DNA of 64,000 bases from Alphaproteobacteria bacterium (lineage in GTDB: Bacteria; Pseudomonadota; Alphaproteobacteria; Rhizobiales; Aestuariivirgaceae), in NCBI GenBank assembly GCA_024640405.1, contig JAHEFB010000010.1, forward strand, positions 1 to 64,000. The letters are read 5' to 3'. The notes beneath the pieces are model-generated. The model searched no databases and was not told the origin of the DNA. It saw only the letters and a list, made by a program, of their open reading frames with translations. The translations under genes were made by a program, and so were the position numbers. Below, piece by piece: positions 43,440-52,760 of this stretch (positions within the stretch are counted from its first letter, which is position 1; each line of letters begins with the position of its first letter).

Positions 43440-44972
43440 TCAGTTCGCCCCCTGCTGCTGTGTCTTGTCACCCCCCGCTGCATCGCGGGTCTTTTTCGCG
43501 TCGCGCATCTGGCCAAAGAAGTGGAAACCGATGACGGCGATCGTCAGCGCATAGAAAATGACCGCCGTGGGTGACGAAAAGAACACCCCAAAACTGCCCT
43601 CCGACATGATCACCGCGGTGCGGAACTCCCGCTCCAGCGTCGGCCCCAGAACCAGGCCGAGAATGATCGGCGTGACCGGAATGCGCGCGCGCATCAGCAG
43701 ATAGCCGATCAGTCCGACACCCACCATCATGTAGATGTCGAGAAATGAGTTGCGGATGGCAAATGTGCCGACACCGCACATGATGAGAATCCCCACCGCC
43801 ATCAGGTGCGGTGGTACTTTCAGGAGTTTCACGAAACCGCGAATACCGAAATACTGGAACACCACCACCGTGAGGTAGGAAACAAAGATCGCCAGGTAGA
43901 TCAGGTAAACCTCTGTCTTGTTATGGGTAAACAGCATGGGACCGGGCACCAGCCCATGGATCAGAAACCCGCCCAGCATGACGGCGGTCGCCGGATCGCC
44001 CGGTATGCCCAGTGACAGCAGCGGGATCATGGCACCGCCGGTCACCGCATTGTTGGCCGACTCAGGGGCCATCACGCCATCGAGTTCACCCTTGCCGAAC
44101 CTTTGCGGTTGTTTCGAAAACCGCTTTGCGTGATCATAGGCCAGGAATGCTGCAATCGGCCCGCCGGTGCCGGGAATTGAGCCGACACCGGTACCCAGCG
44201 CCGAACAGCGAAACATCAGCCAGAACGAATTGCGCAATTGCCTGAAGCTGGGCAGTTCACTGCGCACACCTGAAGCATTCAGCTTGAACGCCCGATCCAG
44301 CCGGTAGTCGATCAGCGTTTTCATGATCTGCGGCACGGCAAACAGCCCGACCATGGCAACCAGCAGATCGACGCCCTGCAGCAAGGGTGTCCAACCGAAT
44401 GTCATGCGCGCGACACCGTCCATGTCATCGAGGCCGATGGTCATCAGCAAAAGACCTATGGCGCCGGCAATCATGCCACGCACCAGCGATTTGCCGGCCA
44501 GTCCGCAGATTGTCGACAGACCGAACAGAACAAGCGCAAAAATCTCTACCGGCCCAAACTGGATGGCCAGGCGGGCAACCAGGTCAACCGAGACAATCAT
44601 CACCAGCAGGCTGAATATGCCGCCAAACCCGCTGGCCAGAACCGCGCCGCCCAAAGCCAGCCCGGCGCGTCCGTTTCGGGTCATCCTGTAGCCGTCAAGC
44701 ACCGTCGCCGCCGCTGACGGTGTACCGGGTATGCCGAGCAGGATCGCCGATACCGAACCGCCGGTCATGCCGCCAATGTAAGTCCCCAGCAACATGCCAA
44801 CTGCAGCACTGGTGTCGAACTTGAAAGTTATCGGCAAAACCAGCGCCAGAGCCATCGAATAGGTCAGACCCGGTATGGAGCCAAACACGATACCGATCAC
44901 CGCGCCGGCCATGATGGCAAGCAGCGTGAACGGGTCGGATACCGCACCCAGGGCACTGGCGAATGCATCCAT
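43440..44972 (-). CDS. tctA: Tripartite tricarboxylate transporter large permease TctA
   Basis: A 510-residue membrane protein with the TctA signature FGSIPGLTYSMALALVLPIT, IGGMTGGSVSAILLGIPGTP and GSIPGTGGPIAAFLAYDHAK. About 11-12 hydrophobic segments are visible. With TctB and TctC it takes up carboxylates using the ion gradient. It lies next to the ThDP enzyme and is probably the uptake system of the block. Confidence 0.92.
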   Translation of the reverse strand: MDAFASALGAVSDPFTLLAIMAGAVIGIVFGSIPGLTYSMALALVLPITFKFDTSAAVGMLLGTYIGGMTGGSVSAILLGIPGTPSAAATVLDGYRMTRNGRAGLALGGAVLASGFGGIFSLLVMIVSVDLVARLAIQFGPVEIFALVLFGLSTICGLAGKSLVRGMIAGAIGLLLMTIGLDDMDGVARMTFGWTPLLQGVDLLVAMVGLFAVPQIMKTLIDYRLDRAFKLNASGVRSELPSFRQLRNSFWLMFRCSALGTGVGSIPGTGGPIAAFLAYDHAKRFSKQPQRFGKGELDGVMAPESANNAVTGGAMIPLLSLGIPGDPATAVMLGGFLIHGLVPGPMLFTHNKTEVYLIYLAIFVSYLTVVVFQYFGIRGFVKLLKVPPHLMAVGILIMCGVGTFAIRNSFLDIYMMVGVGLIGYLLMRARIPVTPIILGLVLGPTLEREFRTAVIMSEGSFGVFFSSPTAVIFYALTIAVIGFHFFGQMRDAKKTRDAAGGDKTQQQGAN

Positions 44973-44981
44973 GCCGAACCC

Positions 44982-45479
44982 CTAAAAAGCCAGATTGACA
45001 AATTTGCCGTACGGCAGGTAGACGCCCAGCATTTTGCCGAAAACGAGATAGATGCCCAGAGACAGGCCAACGGACATGCCGATAATCAGCTTTGGCCGCC
45101 AGATGCCGAGAACCGGCCCGACAGCAGCGGCCACAACCAGCGCGGTCGCGATCAAGAAGCCGGTATATTCAAGCAAGGCTGCATAGCCAACCAACAATCC
45201 GACTGTCGTGGCAATCGACCAAATTTCCACGCCGCGGCTGACATCAGCCGCTGCGGCTTCGTCACTGGCTGTTTCAGCAGCGCCCGGCCTCAGGCTTTGC
45301 AGCAGGATGACCAGGCTCAACCCGCCCAACAGCAGACCCAGGCCCAGGGGAAACCCCCTGGCGCCCAGGCGTGAGCCGTCTTCGGCACCGGGAATGGTTG
45401 CAACAACGCCCCAGCACCAAAGCGCCGATACCACAAGCAGTATGGTACTCAACATGATATCGGGCCGGCGCGAGGTCAT
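44982..45479 (-). CDS. tctB: Tripartite tricarboxylate transporter small permease TctB
   Basis: A 165-residue protein with four hydrophobic segments (TILLVVSALWCWGVVAT; GLGLLLGGLSLVILLQSL; SIATTVGLLVGYAALLEYTG; LIIGMSVGLSLGIYLVFGKM). The sequence ARGFPLGLGLLL is typical of TctB. It is the small membrane subunit between TctA and TctC; the gaps on both sides are about 10 nt. Confidence 0.88.
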   Translation of the reverse strand: MTSRRPDIMLSTILLVVSALWCWGVVATIPGAEDGSRLGARGFPLGLGLLLGGLSLVILLQSLRPGAAETASDEAAAADVSRGVEIWSIATTVGLLVGYAALLEYTGFLIATALVVAAAVGPVLGIWRPKLIIGMSVGLSLGIYLVFGKMLGVYLPYGKFVNLAF

Positions 45480-45489
45480 GACGGGCTGC

Positions 45490-46458
45490 CTATTTCTTCA
45501 AGCCAAGCTTGCCCATCAGGTCACTGATGGCAGCGTCATCCGATGCAATCAGCGAACCGAACTGGTCCGCCGGCAGGTAAGATGCTTCGAAGCCGATCTT
45601 GTCGGCGGCGGACTGGAACTCGTCGGATGCAATCGCTGCCTTGGCTGCGTCCTGCAGCTTGGCAATCACATCCGCCGGGGTACCTGCCGGTGCTGCCAGA
45701 CCACGCCACATGGTGATGTTCAGATCGGTTGCGCCAGCCTCTGCACACGATGGAGTATCCTTGAGTTGCGGAATGCGATCCTTGCCGGTGACGCACAAAA
45801 TGGTCAGCTTGCCGGCCTGCTGATGCGGGATAAACTGACCAGGCCACTGAACAGCTGCATCGACCCGCTTGGCGAGCAGTTCAACAGGTGCCTTGCCCTT
45901 GCCGTACGGCACATAGACCACCTTGTCCGCGATGCCCATCTTGTCGAACAGGGCCGCAGACGTCAGATGGGTGAACGAACCGTTGCCGGAGATACCGACC
46001 TTGAGCTTGCTGTCTCCAGCCTTCACGGCATCGGCCATGTCCTTGAGTGATTTCCAGCCGGAATCGGCGCTGACGGCCAGTGCCGGCGTTTCGACGCTCA
46101 CCCGGGCAATCGGCGTAAACGCCTCATAGTTGAACTTCATGTTGCCGCGATAATGCGATGTGCTTACCGAGTTGGAGTTCCAAACCATGTTATAGCCGTC
46201 TGCCGCAGTCGATTGAACGTGCGAGTATCCCACTGCACCTCCGCCGCCGGTACGGCTGACTGCGACCACCGGCTTGGCCAGGTTCTTCGACATCAGGTCA
46301 GCAAGCAACTGGCCAATTGTCTGGGCGGTCCCGCCAAACAACACGGTCATCTCGACCGGTTTTTCAGGGAACTCCGCGCGTGCCTGAGCATTCAATCCAG
46401 CCAGCAGAAATACCGAGGCGGTTGCACCCAGCAATAGAGATTTCAGGTTAAAGTTCAT
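45490..46458 (-). CDS. tctC: Tripartite tricarboxylate transporter binding protein TctC
   Basis: A 322-residue periplasmic binding protein of the Bug/TctC family. The signal is FNLKSLLLGATASVFLLAGL, cleaved near ARA. The mature start reads EFPEKPVEMTVLFGGTAQTI, similar to the FP-x-KPI-x-x-VVPF opening of the family. It presents a carboxylated substrate to TctAB. The start is the ATG after GGGAGGAAGTCAAA. Confidence 0.9.
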   Translation of the reverse strand: MNFNLKSLLLGATASVFLLAGLNAQARAEFPEKPVEMTVLFGGTAQTIGQLLADLMSKNLAKPVVAVSRTGGGGAVGYSHVQSTAADGYNMVWNSNSVSTSHYRGNMKFNYEAFTPIARVSVETPALAVSADSGWKSLKDMADAVKAGDSKLKVGISGNGSFTHLTSAALFDKMGIADKVVYVPYGKGKAPVELLAKRVDAAVQWPGQFIPHQQAGKLTILCVTGKDRIPQLKDTPSCAEAGATDLNITMWRGLAAPAGTPADVIAKLQDAAKAAIASDEFQSAADKIGFEASYLPADQFGSLIASDDAAISDLMGKLGLKK

Positions 46459-46542
46459 TTTGACTTCCTCCCAGGAGTTTACAAAGCCCTCTTCAGGCTC
46501 ATGGATTTGCCGGTGTATTTTCATCTTCCGGCGGTTTTCAGT

Positions 46543-47559
46543 TCATTCAGCAGCTTCCAGTTGACCCGCTGCGGCCTTGGCTTCCAGCGCCGCCAGGACC
46601 TTTTCAGGCGTTGCGGGAAGCGATGTCATGCGAACCCCCACTGCGTCATAAATCGCGTTCATGATCGCAGGTGCAGTCGGTACCAGTGCCGGTTCGCCAA
46701 TACCCTTTGCGCCCAGAGGGCTCTTGGGATCTGGATCTTCAATTATGACCGTGTTGATCTCGGGAATATCGAGTGAGGTTGGCAATATGTACTTGGCAAA
46801 CCCGTGGGTCTTGGTGTGGCCGTTTTCCAGCTGGTAATCTTCCATCAGCGCCTGCCCAAGGCCCTGAACAACACCGCCTTCAATCTGGCCTTCGACGCCG
46901 CGCGGGTTGATGGCCCGGCCGACATCATGCGCCGCCCAGATACCGAGCACCTGGACTTCACCGGTGACCGTATCGACTTCGACTTCAGCGACCTGTGTAC
47001 CGAACACATAAGCCTGCCACGGGCTGCCGGAACCGTCCACCGGATCAAGGCCTGTGCCGTGGGCGGTAAACGATCCGGATCCGACCGGTACAACCCCGCG
47101 CTTCTTGCAGATGTCCACTGCTTCTTCCATCGACATCTTCAGGTTTGAACCTTTCGACCAGATTTCGCCGTCAAATGCCTCAATGCTGTCTACCTCGACC
47201 TCCCAGTGATCAGCCAGTTCCCTATCCAGTTTGGCTCGCGCATCACGGCACGCCAGCGCAACCGAGTTTCCAATCATGTAGGTCTGCCGGGTGGCGCCGG
47301 CGTGGGCGGCTTCCGGAGAGCGTGCCGTGTCATTGTCACCGATGGTAATGTCTTCCGGCTTGATCCCGATCTCTTCTGCCGCCACCTGGGCCAGCAGTGT
47401 CAGGATGCCCTCACCGATCTCGGTTACGCCGGTGACGATTTTTCCGGTGCCGCCATCATCAATCTCTGCCCAGGCACCCGCCCGGTCTATGGTTGCAGTT
47501 CGCGCAATTCCATACCAGCTTGCGGCCATGCCGCGTCCTCGAACTTTACGGCCCATCAT
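46543..47559 (-). CDS. Molybdenum hydroxylase Mo-subunit, C-terminal half
   Basis: A 338-residue second part of a xanthine-dehydrogenase-type large subunit. It has GRGMAASWYGIARTATIDRA, EIGEGILTLLAQVAAEEIGI, the cofactor-site segments HAGATRQTYMIGNSVALACR and DVGRAINPRGVEGQIEGGVV, and the C-terminal catalytic glutamate motif SPLGAKGIGEPALVPTAPAI (GxGE). Its start overlaps the upstream gene by 4 nt. In homologues this region is continuous with the preceding gene's second half, so this looks like a split gene. Confidence 0.85.
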   Translation of the reverse strand: MMGRKVRGRGMAASWYGIARTATIDRAGAWAEIDDGGTGKIVTGVTEIGEGILTLLAQVAAEEIGIKPEDITIGDNDTARSPEAAHAGATRQTYMIGNSVALACRDARAKLDRELADHWEVEVDSIEAFDGEIWSKGSNLKMSMEEAVDICKKRGVVPVGSGSFTAHGTGLDPVDGSGSPWQAYVFGTQVAEVEVDTVTGEVQVLGIWAAHDVGRAINPRGVEGQIEGGVVQGLGQALMEDYQLENGHTKTHGFAKYILPTSLDIPEINTVIIEDPDPKSPLGAKGIGEPALVPTAPAIMNAIYDAVGVRMTSLPATPEKVLAALEAKAAAGQLEAAE

Positions 47560-49439
47560 GCCACCTCCTGATGATCATCATCGCCGGTCTTGCGGATCCG
47601 CGCGCCCAGGGTGCATGGCGGTCGCGTGCCCTCACCGCCCAGATCATTGCGCTCCTGACCACGCATGCCTACCGGTCCGCTGTCCCAGCGGCATGCTTTT
47701 TCGGCCGCATCCAGAACCCGGCCCATCGAAACTGAACCGAGTACTTGTTGCGTATGGGTAACCGCGCCGTCCTGCATCATGTTGATGCGGCGGATCTCAA
47801 ATGGGTCAAGGCCAAGTTTTTCCGCACAGATATCCATGTGGGACTCGGTTGCAAACTGCGATTGCATCGCGCCGAATGTGCGGAATGCGCCGGATGGCGT
47901 GTTGTGGGTATAGATGCCGTAGACGTCAATCTCGACATTGGGAATGTTGTAGGGGCCGCACGACAGTATGGCCGCCTTGCGCATGACGCCCTCGGTGGAC
48001 AGTCCGTAGGCACCACCGTCGCAGATCATCCGGAACGACACGGCAGTAATGCGGCCATCGTTCCTGAGTCCCATCTTGTAGGTGATGCGCGCAGGATGCC
48101 GCTTGGCGGTGGAGATGATGGATTCTTCCCTTGTGTACACGAGCCTGACCGGTGCACCGGTTTTCATGGCCGCCAGCGCCAGCATACCCTGGTAGATCAT
48201 GTCTTCCTTGCCACCGAAACCACCACCGACGGGGCTCATGATAAAGCGGACCTTGTTGATCGGTTTGTCGATGATCTTTGCCAGCATGTGGCGGTGATGG
48301 GTGATGTTCTGGCTTGGTGAAACAACGGTGACCACGTCGTCATGGTCAACATAGGCAATGCCTGCTTCAGGCTCCAGGTAGGCATGTTCGACGGCCTGGG
48401 TATCATAGGTCTGCTCAACTACCAGATCGGCTTCCGCAAACCCCTGTTCGATATCGCCTTTGCGGATGGGAATGTGCTTGACGACATTGTCGGGCGCATA
48501 ATCATGCACCACCGGTGCCCCGTTCTGCATTGCTTCCTCGGCATCAAACACCGCTGCGACCGGCTCATACTCCACCTTGATCAGCGATACCGCACGCGCC
48601 GCTGTGATTACGTCATCAGCTGTAACCGCGGCGACCGCCTCGCCGACATACCGCACGCGGCCGCGAGCCATGATCGGCTGGTCGTGTACAAACACACCAA
48701 ATCCGTCTTCGCCGGGGACATCGTCGGCGGTAATGACGCAAGCCACACCGGGTAGACTTTCGGCCTCACTGGTGTCGATGGACCTGATCAATGCATGCGC
48801 ATGCGGGCTGCGGAGCACCTGCATGTGCAGCATGCCCGGCATCACCATGTCTCCGGCATAACGCAATCGGCCGGAAACCTTGCTTGGCGCGTCCAGCCGG
48901 CGGACATTGTTGCCGATATAGGATTTGCCGGCGCCGTCGGGCTCAAGGGCTGCAATGCTCAGTTTTCCGGATATGACGTCGCGGGCGATTTCAACCGCTT
49001 CGAAAATTTTCGTGTATCCGGTACACCTGCAAATATTGCCGCCCAGCCTTTCCTTGATCTCTTCTATCCCCGCACCAGGGTTTTCACGCAGAGCCGAGGT
49101 TGCAGCCATGACCATGCCGGGAATGCAGTAACCGCACTGGCTCGCGCCGGTCTTGTGGAAGGCTTTCTGAACAGGCGTCAGTTCATTGCCGTGGGGCGTC
49201 AGGCCTTCAATGGTTTCGACTTTTGCGCCTTGCGCCTTGGCAACCGGCATCAGACAGGATTTGACCAGCTTTCCATCCACGAAAACCGAACAGGTACCGC
49301 ATTCGCCAGCCCCGCAACCTTCCTTTGCGCCGGTGAGGTTCAGTTCATCGCGAATGAAATCGAGCAGCCGTAGATGAGGTTTGGCGCGACGGCGTATCGA
49401 TTTGCCGTTTACAACCATTTCCAGTTCGAAATCAGACAT
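47556..49439 (-). CDS. Molybdenum hydroxylase: fused [2Fe-2S] subunit and Mo-subunit N-terminal half
   Basis: The protein has 627 residues. Residues 1-160 form the ferredoxin-like plus helical [2Fe-2S] subunit (GCGAGECGTCSVFVDGKLVK and QCGYCIPGM...NICRCTGYTKI). Residues ~170-600 form the first part of the Mo-subunit (RRLDAPSKVSGRLRYAGDMV, FGGKEDMIYQGMLALAAMK, SGAFRTFGAMQSQFATESHM). The last ~25 residues (RPPCTLGARIRKTGDDDHQE) do not fit the family and may have arisen by frameshift before the overlapping next gene. The enzyme would oxidise an aldehyde, purine or aromatic. It overlaps the FAD-subunit stop by 8 nt. Confidence 0.85.
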   Translation of the reverse strand: MSDFELEMVVNGKSIRRRAKPHLRLLDFIRDELNLTGAKEGCGAGECGTCSVFVDGKLVKSCLMPVAKAQGAKVETIEGLTPHGNELTPVQKAFHKTGASQCGYCIPGMVMAATSALRENPGAGIEEIKERLGGNICRCTGYTKIFEAVEIARDVISGKLSIAALEPDGAGKSYIGNNVRRLDAPSKVSGRLRYAGDMVMPGMLHMQVLRSPHAHALIRSIDTSEAESLPGVACVITADDVPGEDGFGVFVHDQPIMARGRVRYVGEAVAAVTADDVITAARAVSLIKVEYEPVAAVFDAEEAMQNGAPVVHDYAPDNVVKHIPIRKGDIEQGFAEADLVVEQTYDTQAVEHAYLEPEAGIAYVDHDDVVTVVSPSQNITHHRHMLAKIIDKPINKVRFIMSPVGGGFGGKEDMIYQGMLALAAMKTGAPVRLVYTREESIISTAKRHPARITYKMGLRNDGRITAVSFRMICDGGAYGLSTEGVMRKAAILSCGPYNIPNVEIDVYGIYTHNTPSGAFRTFGAMQSQFATESHMDICAEKLGLDPFEIRRINMMQDGAVTHTQQVLGSVSMGRVLDAAEKACRWDSGPVGMRGQERNDLGGEGTRPPCTLGARIRKTGDDDHQEVA

Positions 49440-50349
49440 GGGCATCTTCCCTTTCAGCGGAGCCGGGCACACGGGCTCCGCAGTCTTCCAGCGCTTCGTG
49501 AATTGCCGCTTCAATGAAGCCTTTTACGACAGTCCTGCGGTATTGCCTGCGGGTTCGAGATGCCACCCTTTCAGCAGGTTTGGCACTTGCTCGAGCGATC
49601 AGTTCTGCGGTCAATTGCTTGCCCCGCAACATTTTTTCAATGTCATCAAGACGCATTGGCACCGGACCGACACCACCCAGCGCCAGACGGATGTCTTCGA
49701 CGACCTCGCCTGTCTTGTCCATCTTGATGCAGGCGGCTGCACACACTGACGAAATTACCAGTGACCTGCGCTGTCCCACTTTCTGGAACGAGCCGCCATA
49801 CCCGTCCAGCGAGTCGCAAATGACAGCTGTAACAATTTCATGCGGTCCCAGATCGGTTTTTCCCGGACCCTTCACAAAATCGGCAAGCGATATGGTGCGG
49901 CGTTTTATGTCCGAGCCCTCCAGTCTGGCAATCTCCAGCTCGGCATTGTGGGCCAGCATAGGCGGAGTTCCGTCCGCCGCCGGAGACGCGTTGACCAGAT
50001 TGCCGGCAAGCGTTGCCTGTTCACGTATCTGATCATCAGCAAACCAGATCGAACAATATGGCATACCGGGCAGATGCCGGCGCAAAGCCTTGTCTGTCAG
50101 AAACTGCTGATAGACTACATTTGCTCCCAGCCGTACCCGCCCACCTGCAACCTCGTACCCCTGCAATTCCTCGATGCGGCTCAGATCGATCATGGCGGGC
50201 AGATTTACGTCGCCGGCCCGGCCTTCCCTTGCCCACGGCAATATGTCGGTGGCGCCGGCAACCAGCCGGCTGCCGTGCGGGACGGCCTGCAGGAGCGCCA
50301 GCGCTTCCGCCAGCGTGGTGGGCATATGGTACTCGTCACATGTCAGCAT
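49432..50349 (-). CDS. Molybdenum hydroxylase FAD-binding subunit (CoxM type)
   Basis: A 305-residue flavoprotein with the CoxM/XdhB FAD-domain signatures: YHMPTTLAEALALLQAVPHG at the start, RLVAGATDILPWAR for the pyrophosphate loop, and AGNLVNASPAADGTPPMLAH (G-N-x-x-x-A-S-P-A-x-D). It passes electrons from the Fe-S centres to an acceptor. Together with the two neighbours it forms one complete hydroxylase. Confidence 0.88.
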   Translation of the reverse strand: MLTCDEYHMPTTLAEALALLQAVPHGSRLVAGATDILPWAREGRAGDVNLPAMIDLSRIEELQGYEVAGGRVRLGANVVYQQFLTDKALRRHLPGMPYCSIWFADDQIREQATLAGNLVNASPAADGTPPMLAHNAELEIARLEGSDIKRRTISLADFVKGPGKTDLGPHEIVTAVICDSLDGYGGSFQKVGQRRSLVISSVCAAACIKMDKTGEVVEDIRLALGGVGPVPMRLDDIEKMLRGKQLTAELIARASAKPAERVASRTRRQYRRTVVKGFIEAAIHEALEDCGARVPGSAEREDAHV

Positions 50350-50385
50350 GATGCTACTCCAGTACTCTCCCGGCGTGAGGCGGAC

Positions 50386-51549
50386 CTATTCGGCCGCAAC
50401 CCGCTGGCTTTCAGCGTGCTTGTTCTTCACCACAACCTTGATGGCGTCTTCCACCCGGTCCTTGGCATAACGCAGCGCTTCCGGCAGATCGCCCATGTCG
50501 AAGGTGTGGGTGTGGATCAGCGTTGCATCAAAGCGCTTCTGCCGCATGAAGGCCTCGGCACGATGAGTGGCACTTTTGCCTTCACCGCGAATGCTGAAAA
50601 TGTAGATGTTGTTGCGCACCAGATGGGCAATATCCACGGCCGGTGACTCATGCGGGAAAGCGGCCAGACAGATGCGGCCACCGCGGTTGACCATCTGCGC
50701 TGCCTCATTGATACCGTTTGGAGCAGCGGAGCATTCAACCACATAGTCGACACCCTTGCCGCCCATGATCTTGTGAACAGCTTCGACCGGATCTTGCTTG
50801 CGCACATTGATCACGTGATCAGCACCGAGCTGCTTGCCGATATCCAGCCTGTTGTCGCGGGTACCGGTCAGAATTACCGGTTGAGCCCCCATGGCCTTTG
50901 CAACCGCAACGCCCATCAGGCCTATGGGGCCCGGGCCTGTCACCACAACGCTTTCGCCGGCCACCAGCCCGCCGAGTTCGGTCAGGCCGTACATGGCTGT
51001 TCCGGCGGTCACCACAAGGGTAGCCTCCTCGTCGGACATGTTGTCGTCGACGTGCACCAGTGTATTGATATTGTTCACCTGGTACTCGCAAAATCCACCG
51101 TCGGTGGTGAAACCGTTGGCCCGGTGGCCCTTGTCCACGTCACCATAGTTTTTGCCGTAGTTGTGGCATGAAGTATACATGCCTTCCCGGCAGCGCTTGC
51201 ACTGGCCGCAACCGGCATGGATCTCAACGGTGACGCGTTCGCCGATACTGTACTCATCGACACCCGGGCCAAGCGCCACCACGGTGCCCATGTATTCATG
51301 GCCGGGCGTAAAGTTCTGATTGAACGGCAGTTCGCCGTTTATCTGTGCCGGCGGACCGTGGTGAATAATCTCCAGGTCGGTTGCGCAAATGGCGACCGCA
51401 TCGATGCGAACCAGCACCTCCGCCCTGGCCGGTGCCGGTACCGGCTTGTCCTGCAGGCTGATGTCCCCCGGATCGCCCAGTACCCAGGCCTTCATTGTTT
51501 CGGGAACAGGGTATTCGTCACTGGTCTTGACATTGCTCGGCATGGCCAT
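50386..51549 (-). CDS. Zinc-dependent alcohol dehydrogenase
   Basis: A 387-residue medium-chain dehydrogenase. The catalytic-zinc ligands are in AICATDLEI and PGHEYMGTVV, and the structural zinc set is in CGQCKRCREGMYTSC. The NAD(P) Rossmann motif is VVVTGPGPIGLMGVAVAKAM. It resembles threonine/sorbitol-type dehydrogenases and would oxidise the first alcohol in the block. GAGGAGA lies before the ATG. It is the first structural gene after the IclR gene, with its own start region 52 bp away. Confidence 0.88.
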   Translation of the reverse strand: MAMPSNVKTSDEYPVPETMKAWVLGDPGDISLQDKPVPAPARAEVLVRIDAVAICATDLEIIHHGPPAQINGELPFNQNFTPGHEYMGTVVALGPGVDEYSIGERVTVEIHAGCGQCKRCREGMYTSCHNYGKNYGDVDKGHRANGFTTDGGFCEYQVNNINTLVHVDDNMSDEEATLVVTAGTAMYGLTELGGLVAGESVVVTGPGPIGLMGVAVAKAMGAQPVILTGTRDNRLDIGKQLGADHVINVRKQDPVEAVHKIMGGKGVDYVVECSAAPNGINEAAQMVNRGGRICLAAFPHESPAVDIAHLVRNNIYIFSIRGEGKSATHRAEAFMRQKRFDATLIHTHTFDMGDLPEALRYAKDRVEDAIKVVVKNKHAESQRVAAE

Positions 51550-51600
51550 TTCGGGGTCTCCTCGTTAGTTTATCAGGCACAGAGGCCTTGTTTGTTCGTT

Positions 51601-52488
51601 TCAGATTTCGGGTTGAATGAATTCAGGTGTCGGGTTTCCAAAGCGCGATGAAATTCTGGCCGCACAGCTTTGTACACTGCTCTTGACCTTGACCAGGTGT
51701 TCGCCATCGGCCCGCATGCGCGGCATCGAACCGCTGACAGAGCCGATGACAGCGCCGGCGTGATCGCGAATGGCTGCACCCACACACACAACACCTGCCT
51801 GGAATTCCTCATTGTCCAGTGAGTAGCCATTGCGTCGCACCAGCCGCAGGTCTTCCATAAGTTCCGAGATTGTCGAAATCGTCTTGTCGGTAAACCGCTT
51901 CAGACCACCGTGGGCGATCACCCGGGCAATTTCCGGTTCCGGCAACCAGGCCAGGATGGCCTTGCCGGTTGCAGTTGCATGGGCAGCGTCCGCCTTCATG
52001 CCGTCATCCGAGCCCACCCGGATGGGCAGCTTGGAATCCAGCTTGGCGAAAGTCACCAGAGAGGTTCCCTGCAGAACCGCCAGATGCACACTTTCAAGCG
52101 TTGTGTCATTCAACCGCCTGAGTTCCGGCATGGCAATTTCCGACAGGTTGAACTGCTTCAGCCGGCTGTCCGACAGATCGGTGATACCAGGTCCGAGGAA
52201 ATAGCTGCGGGTGCGCGGCGTCTGGCCGGCATAGCCACGCTTTACCAGCGTGGCCAGAAGGTGATGACAGGTCGACGCGTTTAAACCGGCACCGGCGGCA
52301 AGCTCGTTAAGCGCCAGTTCGCCATCGGCGTCCGCCAGGATTTCCAGAATGTCCAGGGCGCGTTCAACCGACTGGATGGTTCTCGGCATTTTACCAGGCA
52401 ACACAGCGTCAGAACCATCGATCCCGACTGTACCGGCAGGCACTGTCTCAACTGTCTTCTTTGCACCGGTTGCCATTTGTCTATCCAA
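51601..52488 (-). CDS. IclR-family regulator of the catabolic block
   Basis: The protein has 295 residues. A winged HTH starts TIQSVERALDILEILADADG (then LNELAAGAGLNASTCHHLLA), and the effector-binding IclR domain contains HATATGKAILAWLPEPEI, then VVCVGAAIRDHAGAVIGSVS. It lies immediately upstream of, and in the same direction as, the ADH-hydroxylase-Tct block, so it is the likely local regulator. An AT-rich inverted repeat (52544-52588) sits just before its start. Confidence 0.88.
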   Translation of the reverse strand: MDRQMATGAKKTVETVPAGTVGIDGSDAVLPGKMPRTIQSVERALDILEILADADGELALNELAAGAGLNASTCHHLLATLVKRGYAGQTPRTRSYFLGPGITDLSDSRLKQFNLSEIAMPELRRLNDTTLESVHLAVLQGTSLVTFAKLDSKLPIRVGSDDGMKADAAHATATGKAILAWLPEPEIARVIAHGGLKRFTDKTISTISELMEDLRLVRRNGYSLDNEEFQAGVVCVGAAIRDHAGAVIGSVSGSMPRMRADGEHLVKVKSSVQSCAARISSRFGNPTPEFIQPEI

Positions 52489-52543
52489 TACAACTAGTCG
52501 AAGATCCAGGTAAATAGAACCGCAAATTGCCCATCAGAGTCAA

Positions 52544-52588
52544 CTAAATTTCGTAATTTGAAATTAAATTTGATAATGTGAAATTTAG
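52544..52588. promoter_or_regulatory. AT-rich inverted repeat, candidate operator
   Basis: CTAAATTTC (52544-52552) and GAAATTTAG (52580-52588) are perfect inverted arms around a 27-nt AT-rich centre that contains further AATTT copies. It lies between the IclR gene and the BLUF gene and may be the IclR operator and shared promoter region. Confidence 0.4.
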
Positions 52589-52760
52589 AATTCCAACTTC
52601 GATACCGAACTTGTGTGCACTTCGGATTGATCCACGGGGCATGCAAACCCGTTACAGGGCACTTGTGCAGGCGGTCCAGATGCGTATAAGCCTGTTTTGG
52701 TCAAGCGGTACCGATCGCAACCCGGCACCCGACAAAGTTTGCATGAAAGCCACGAGACGC

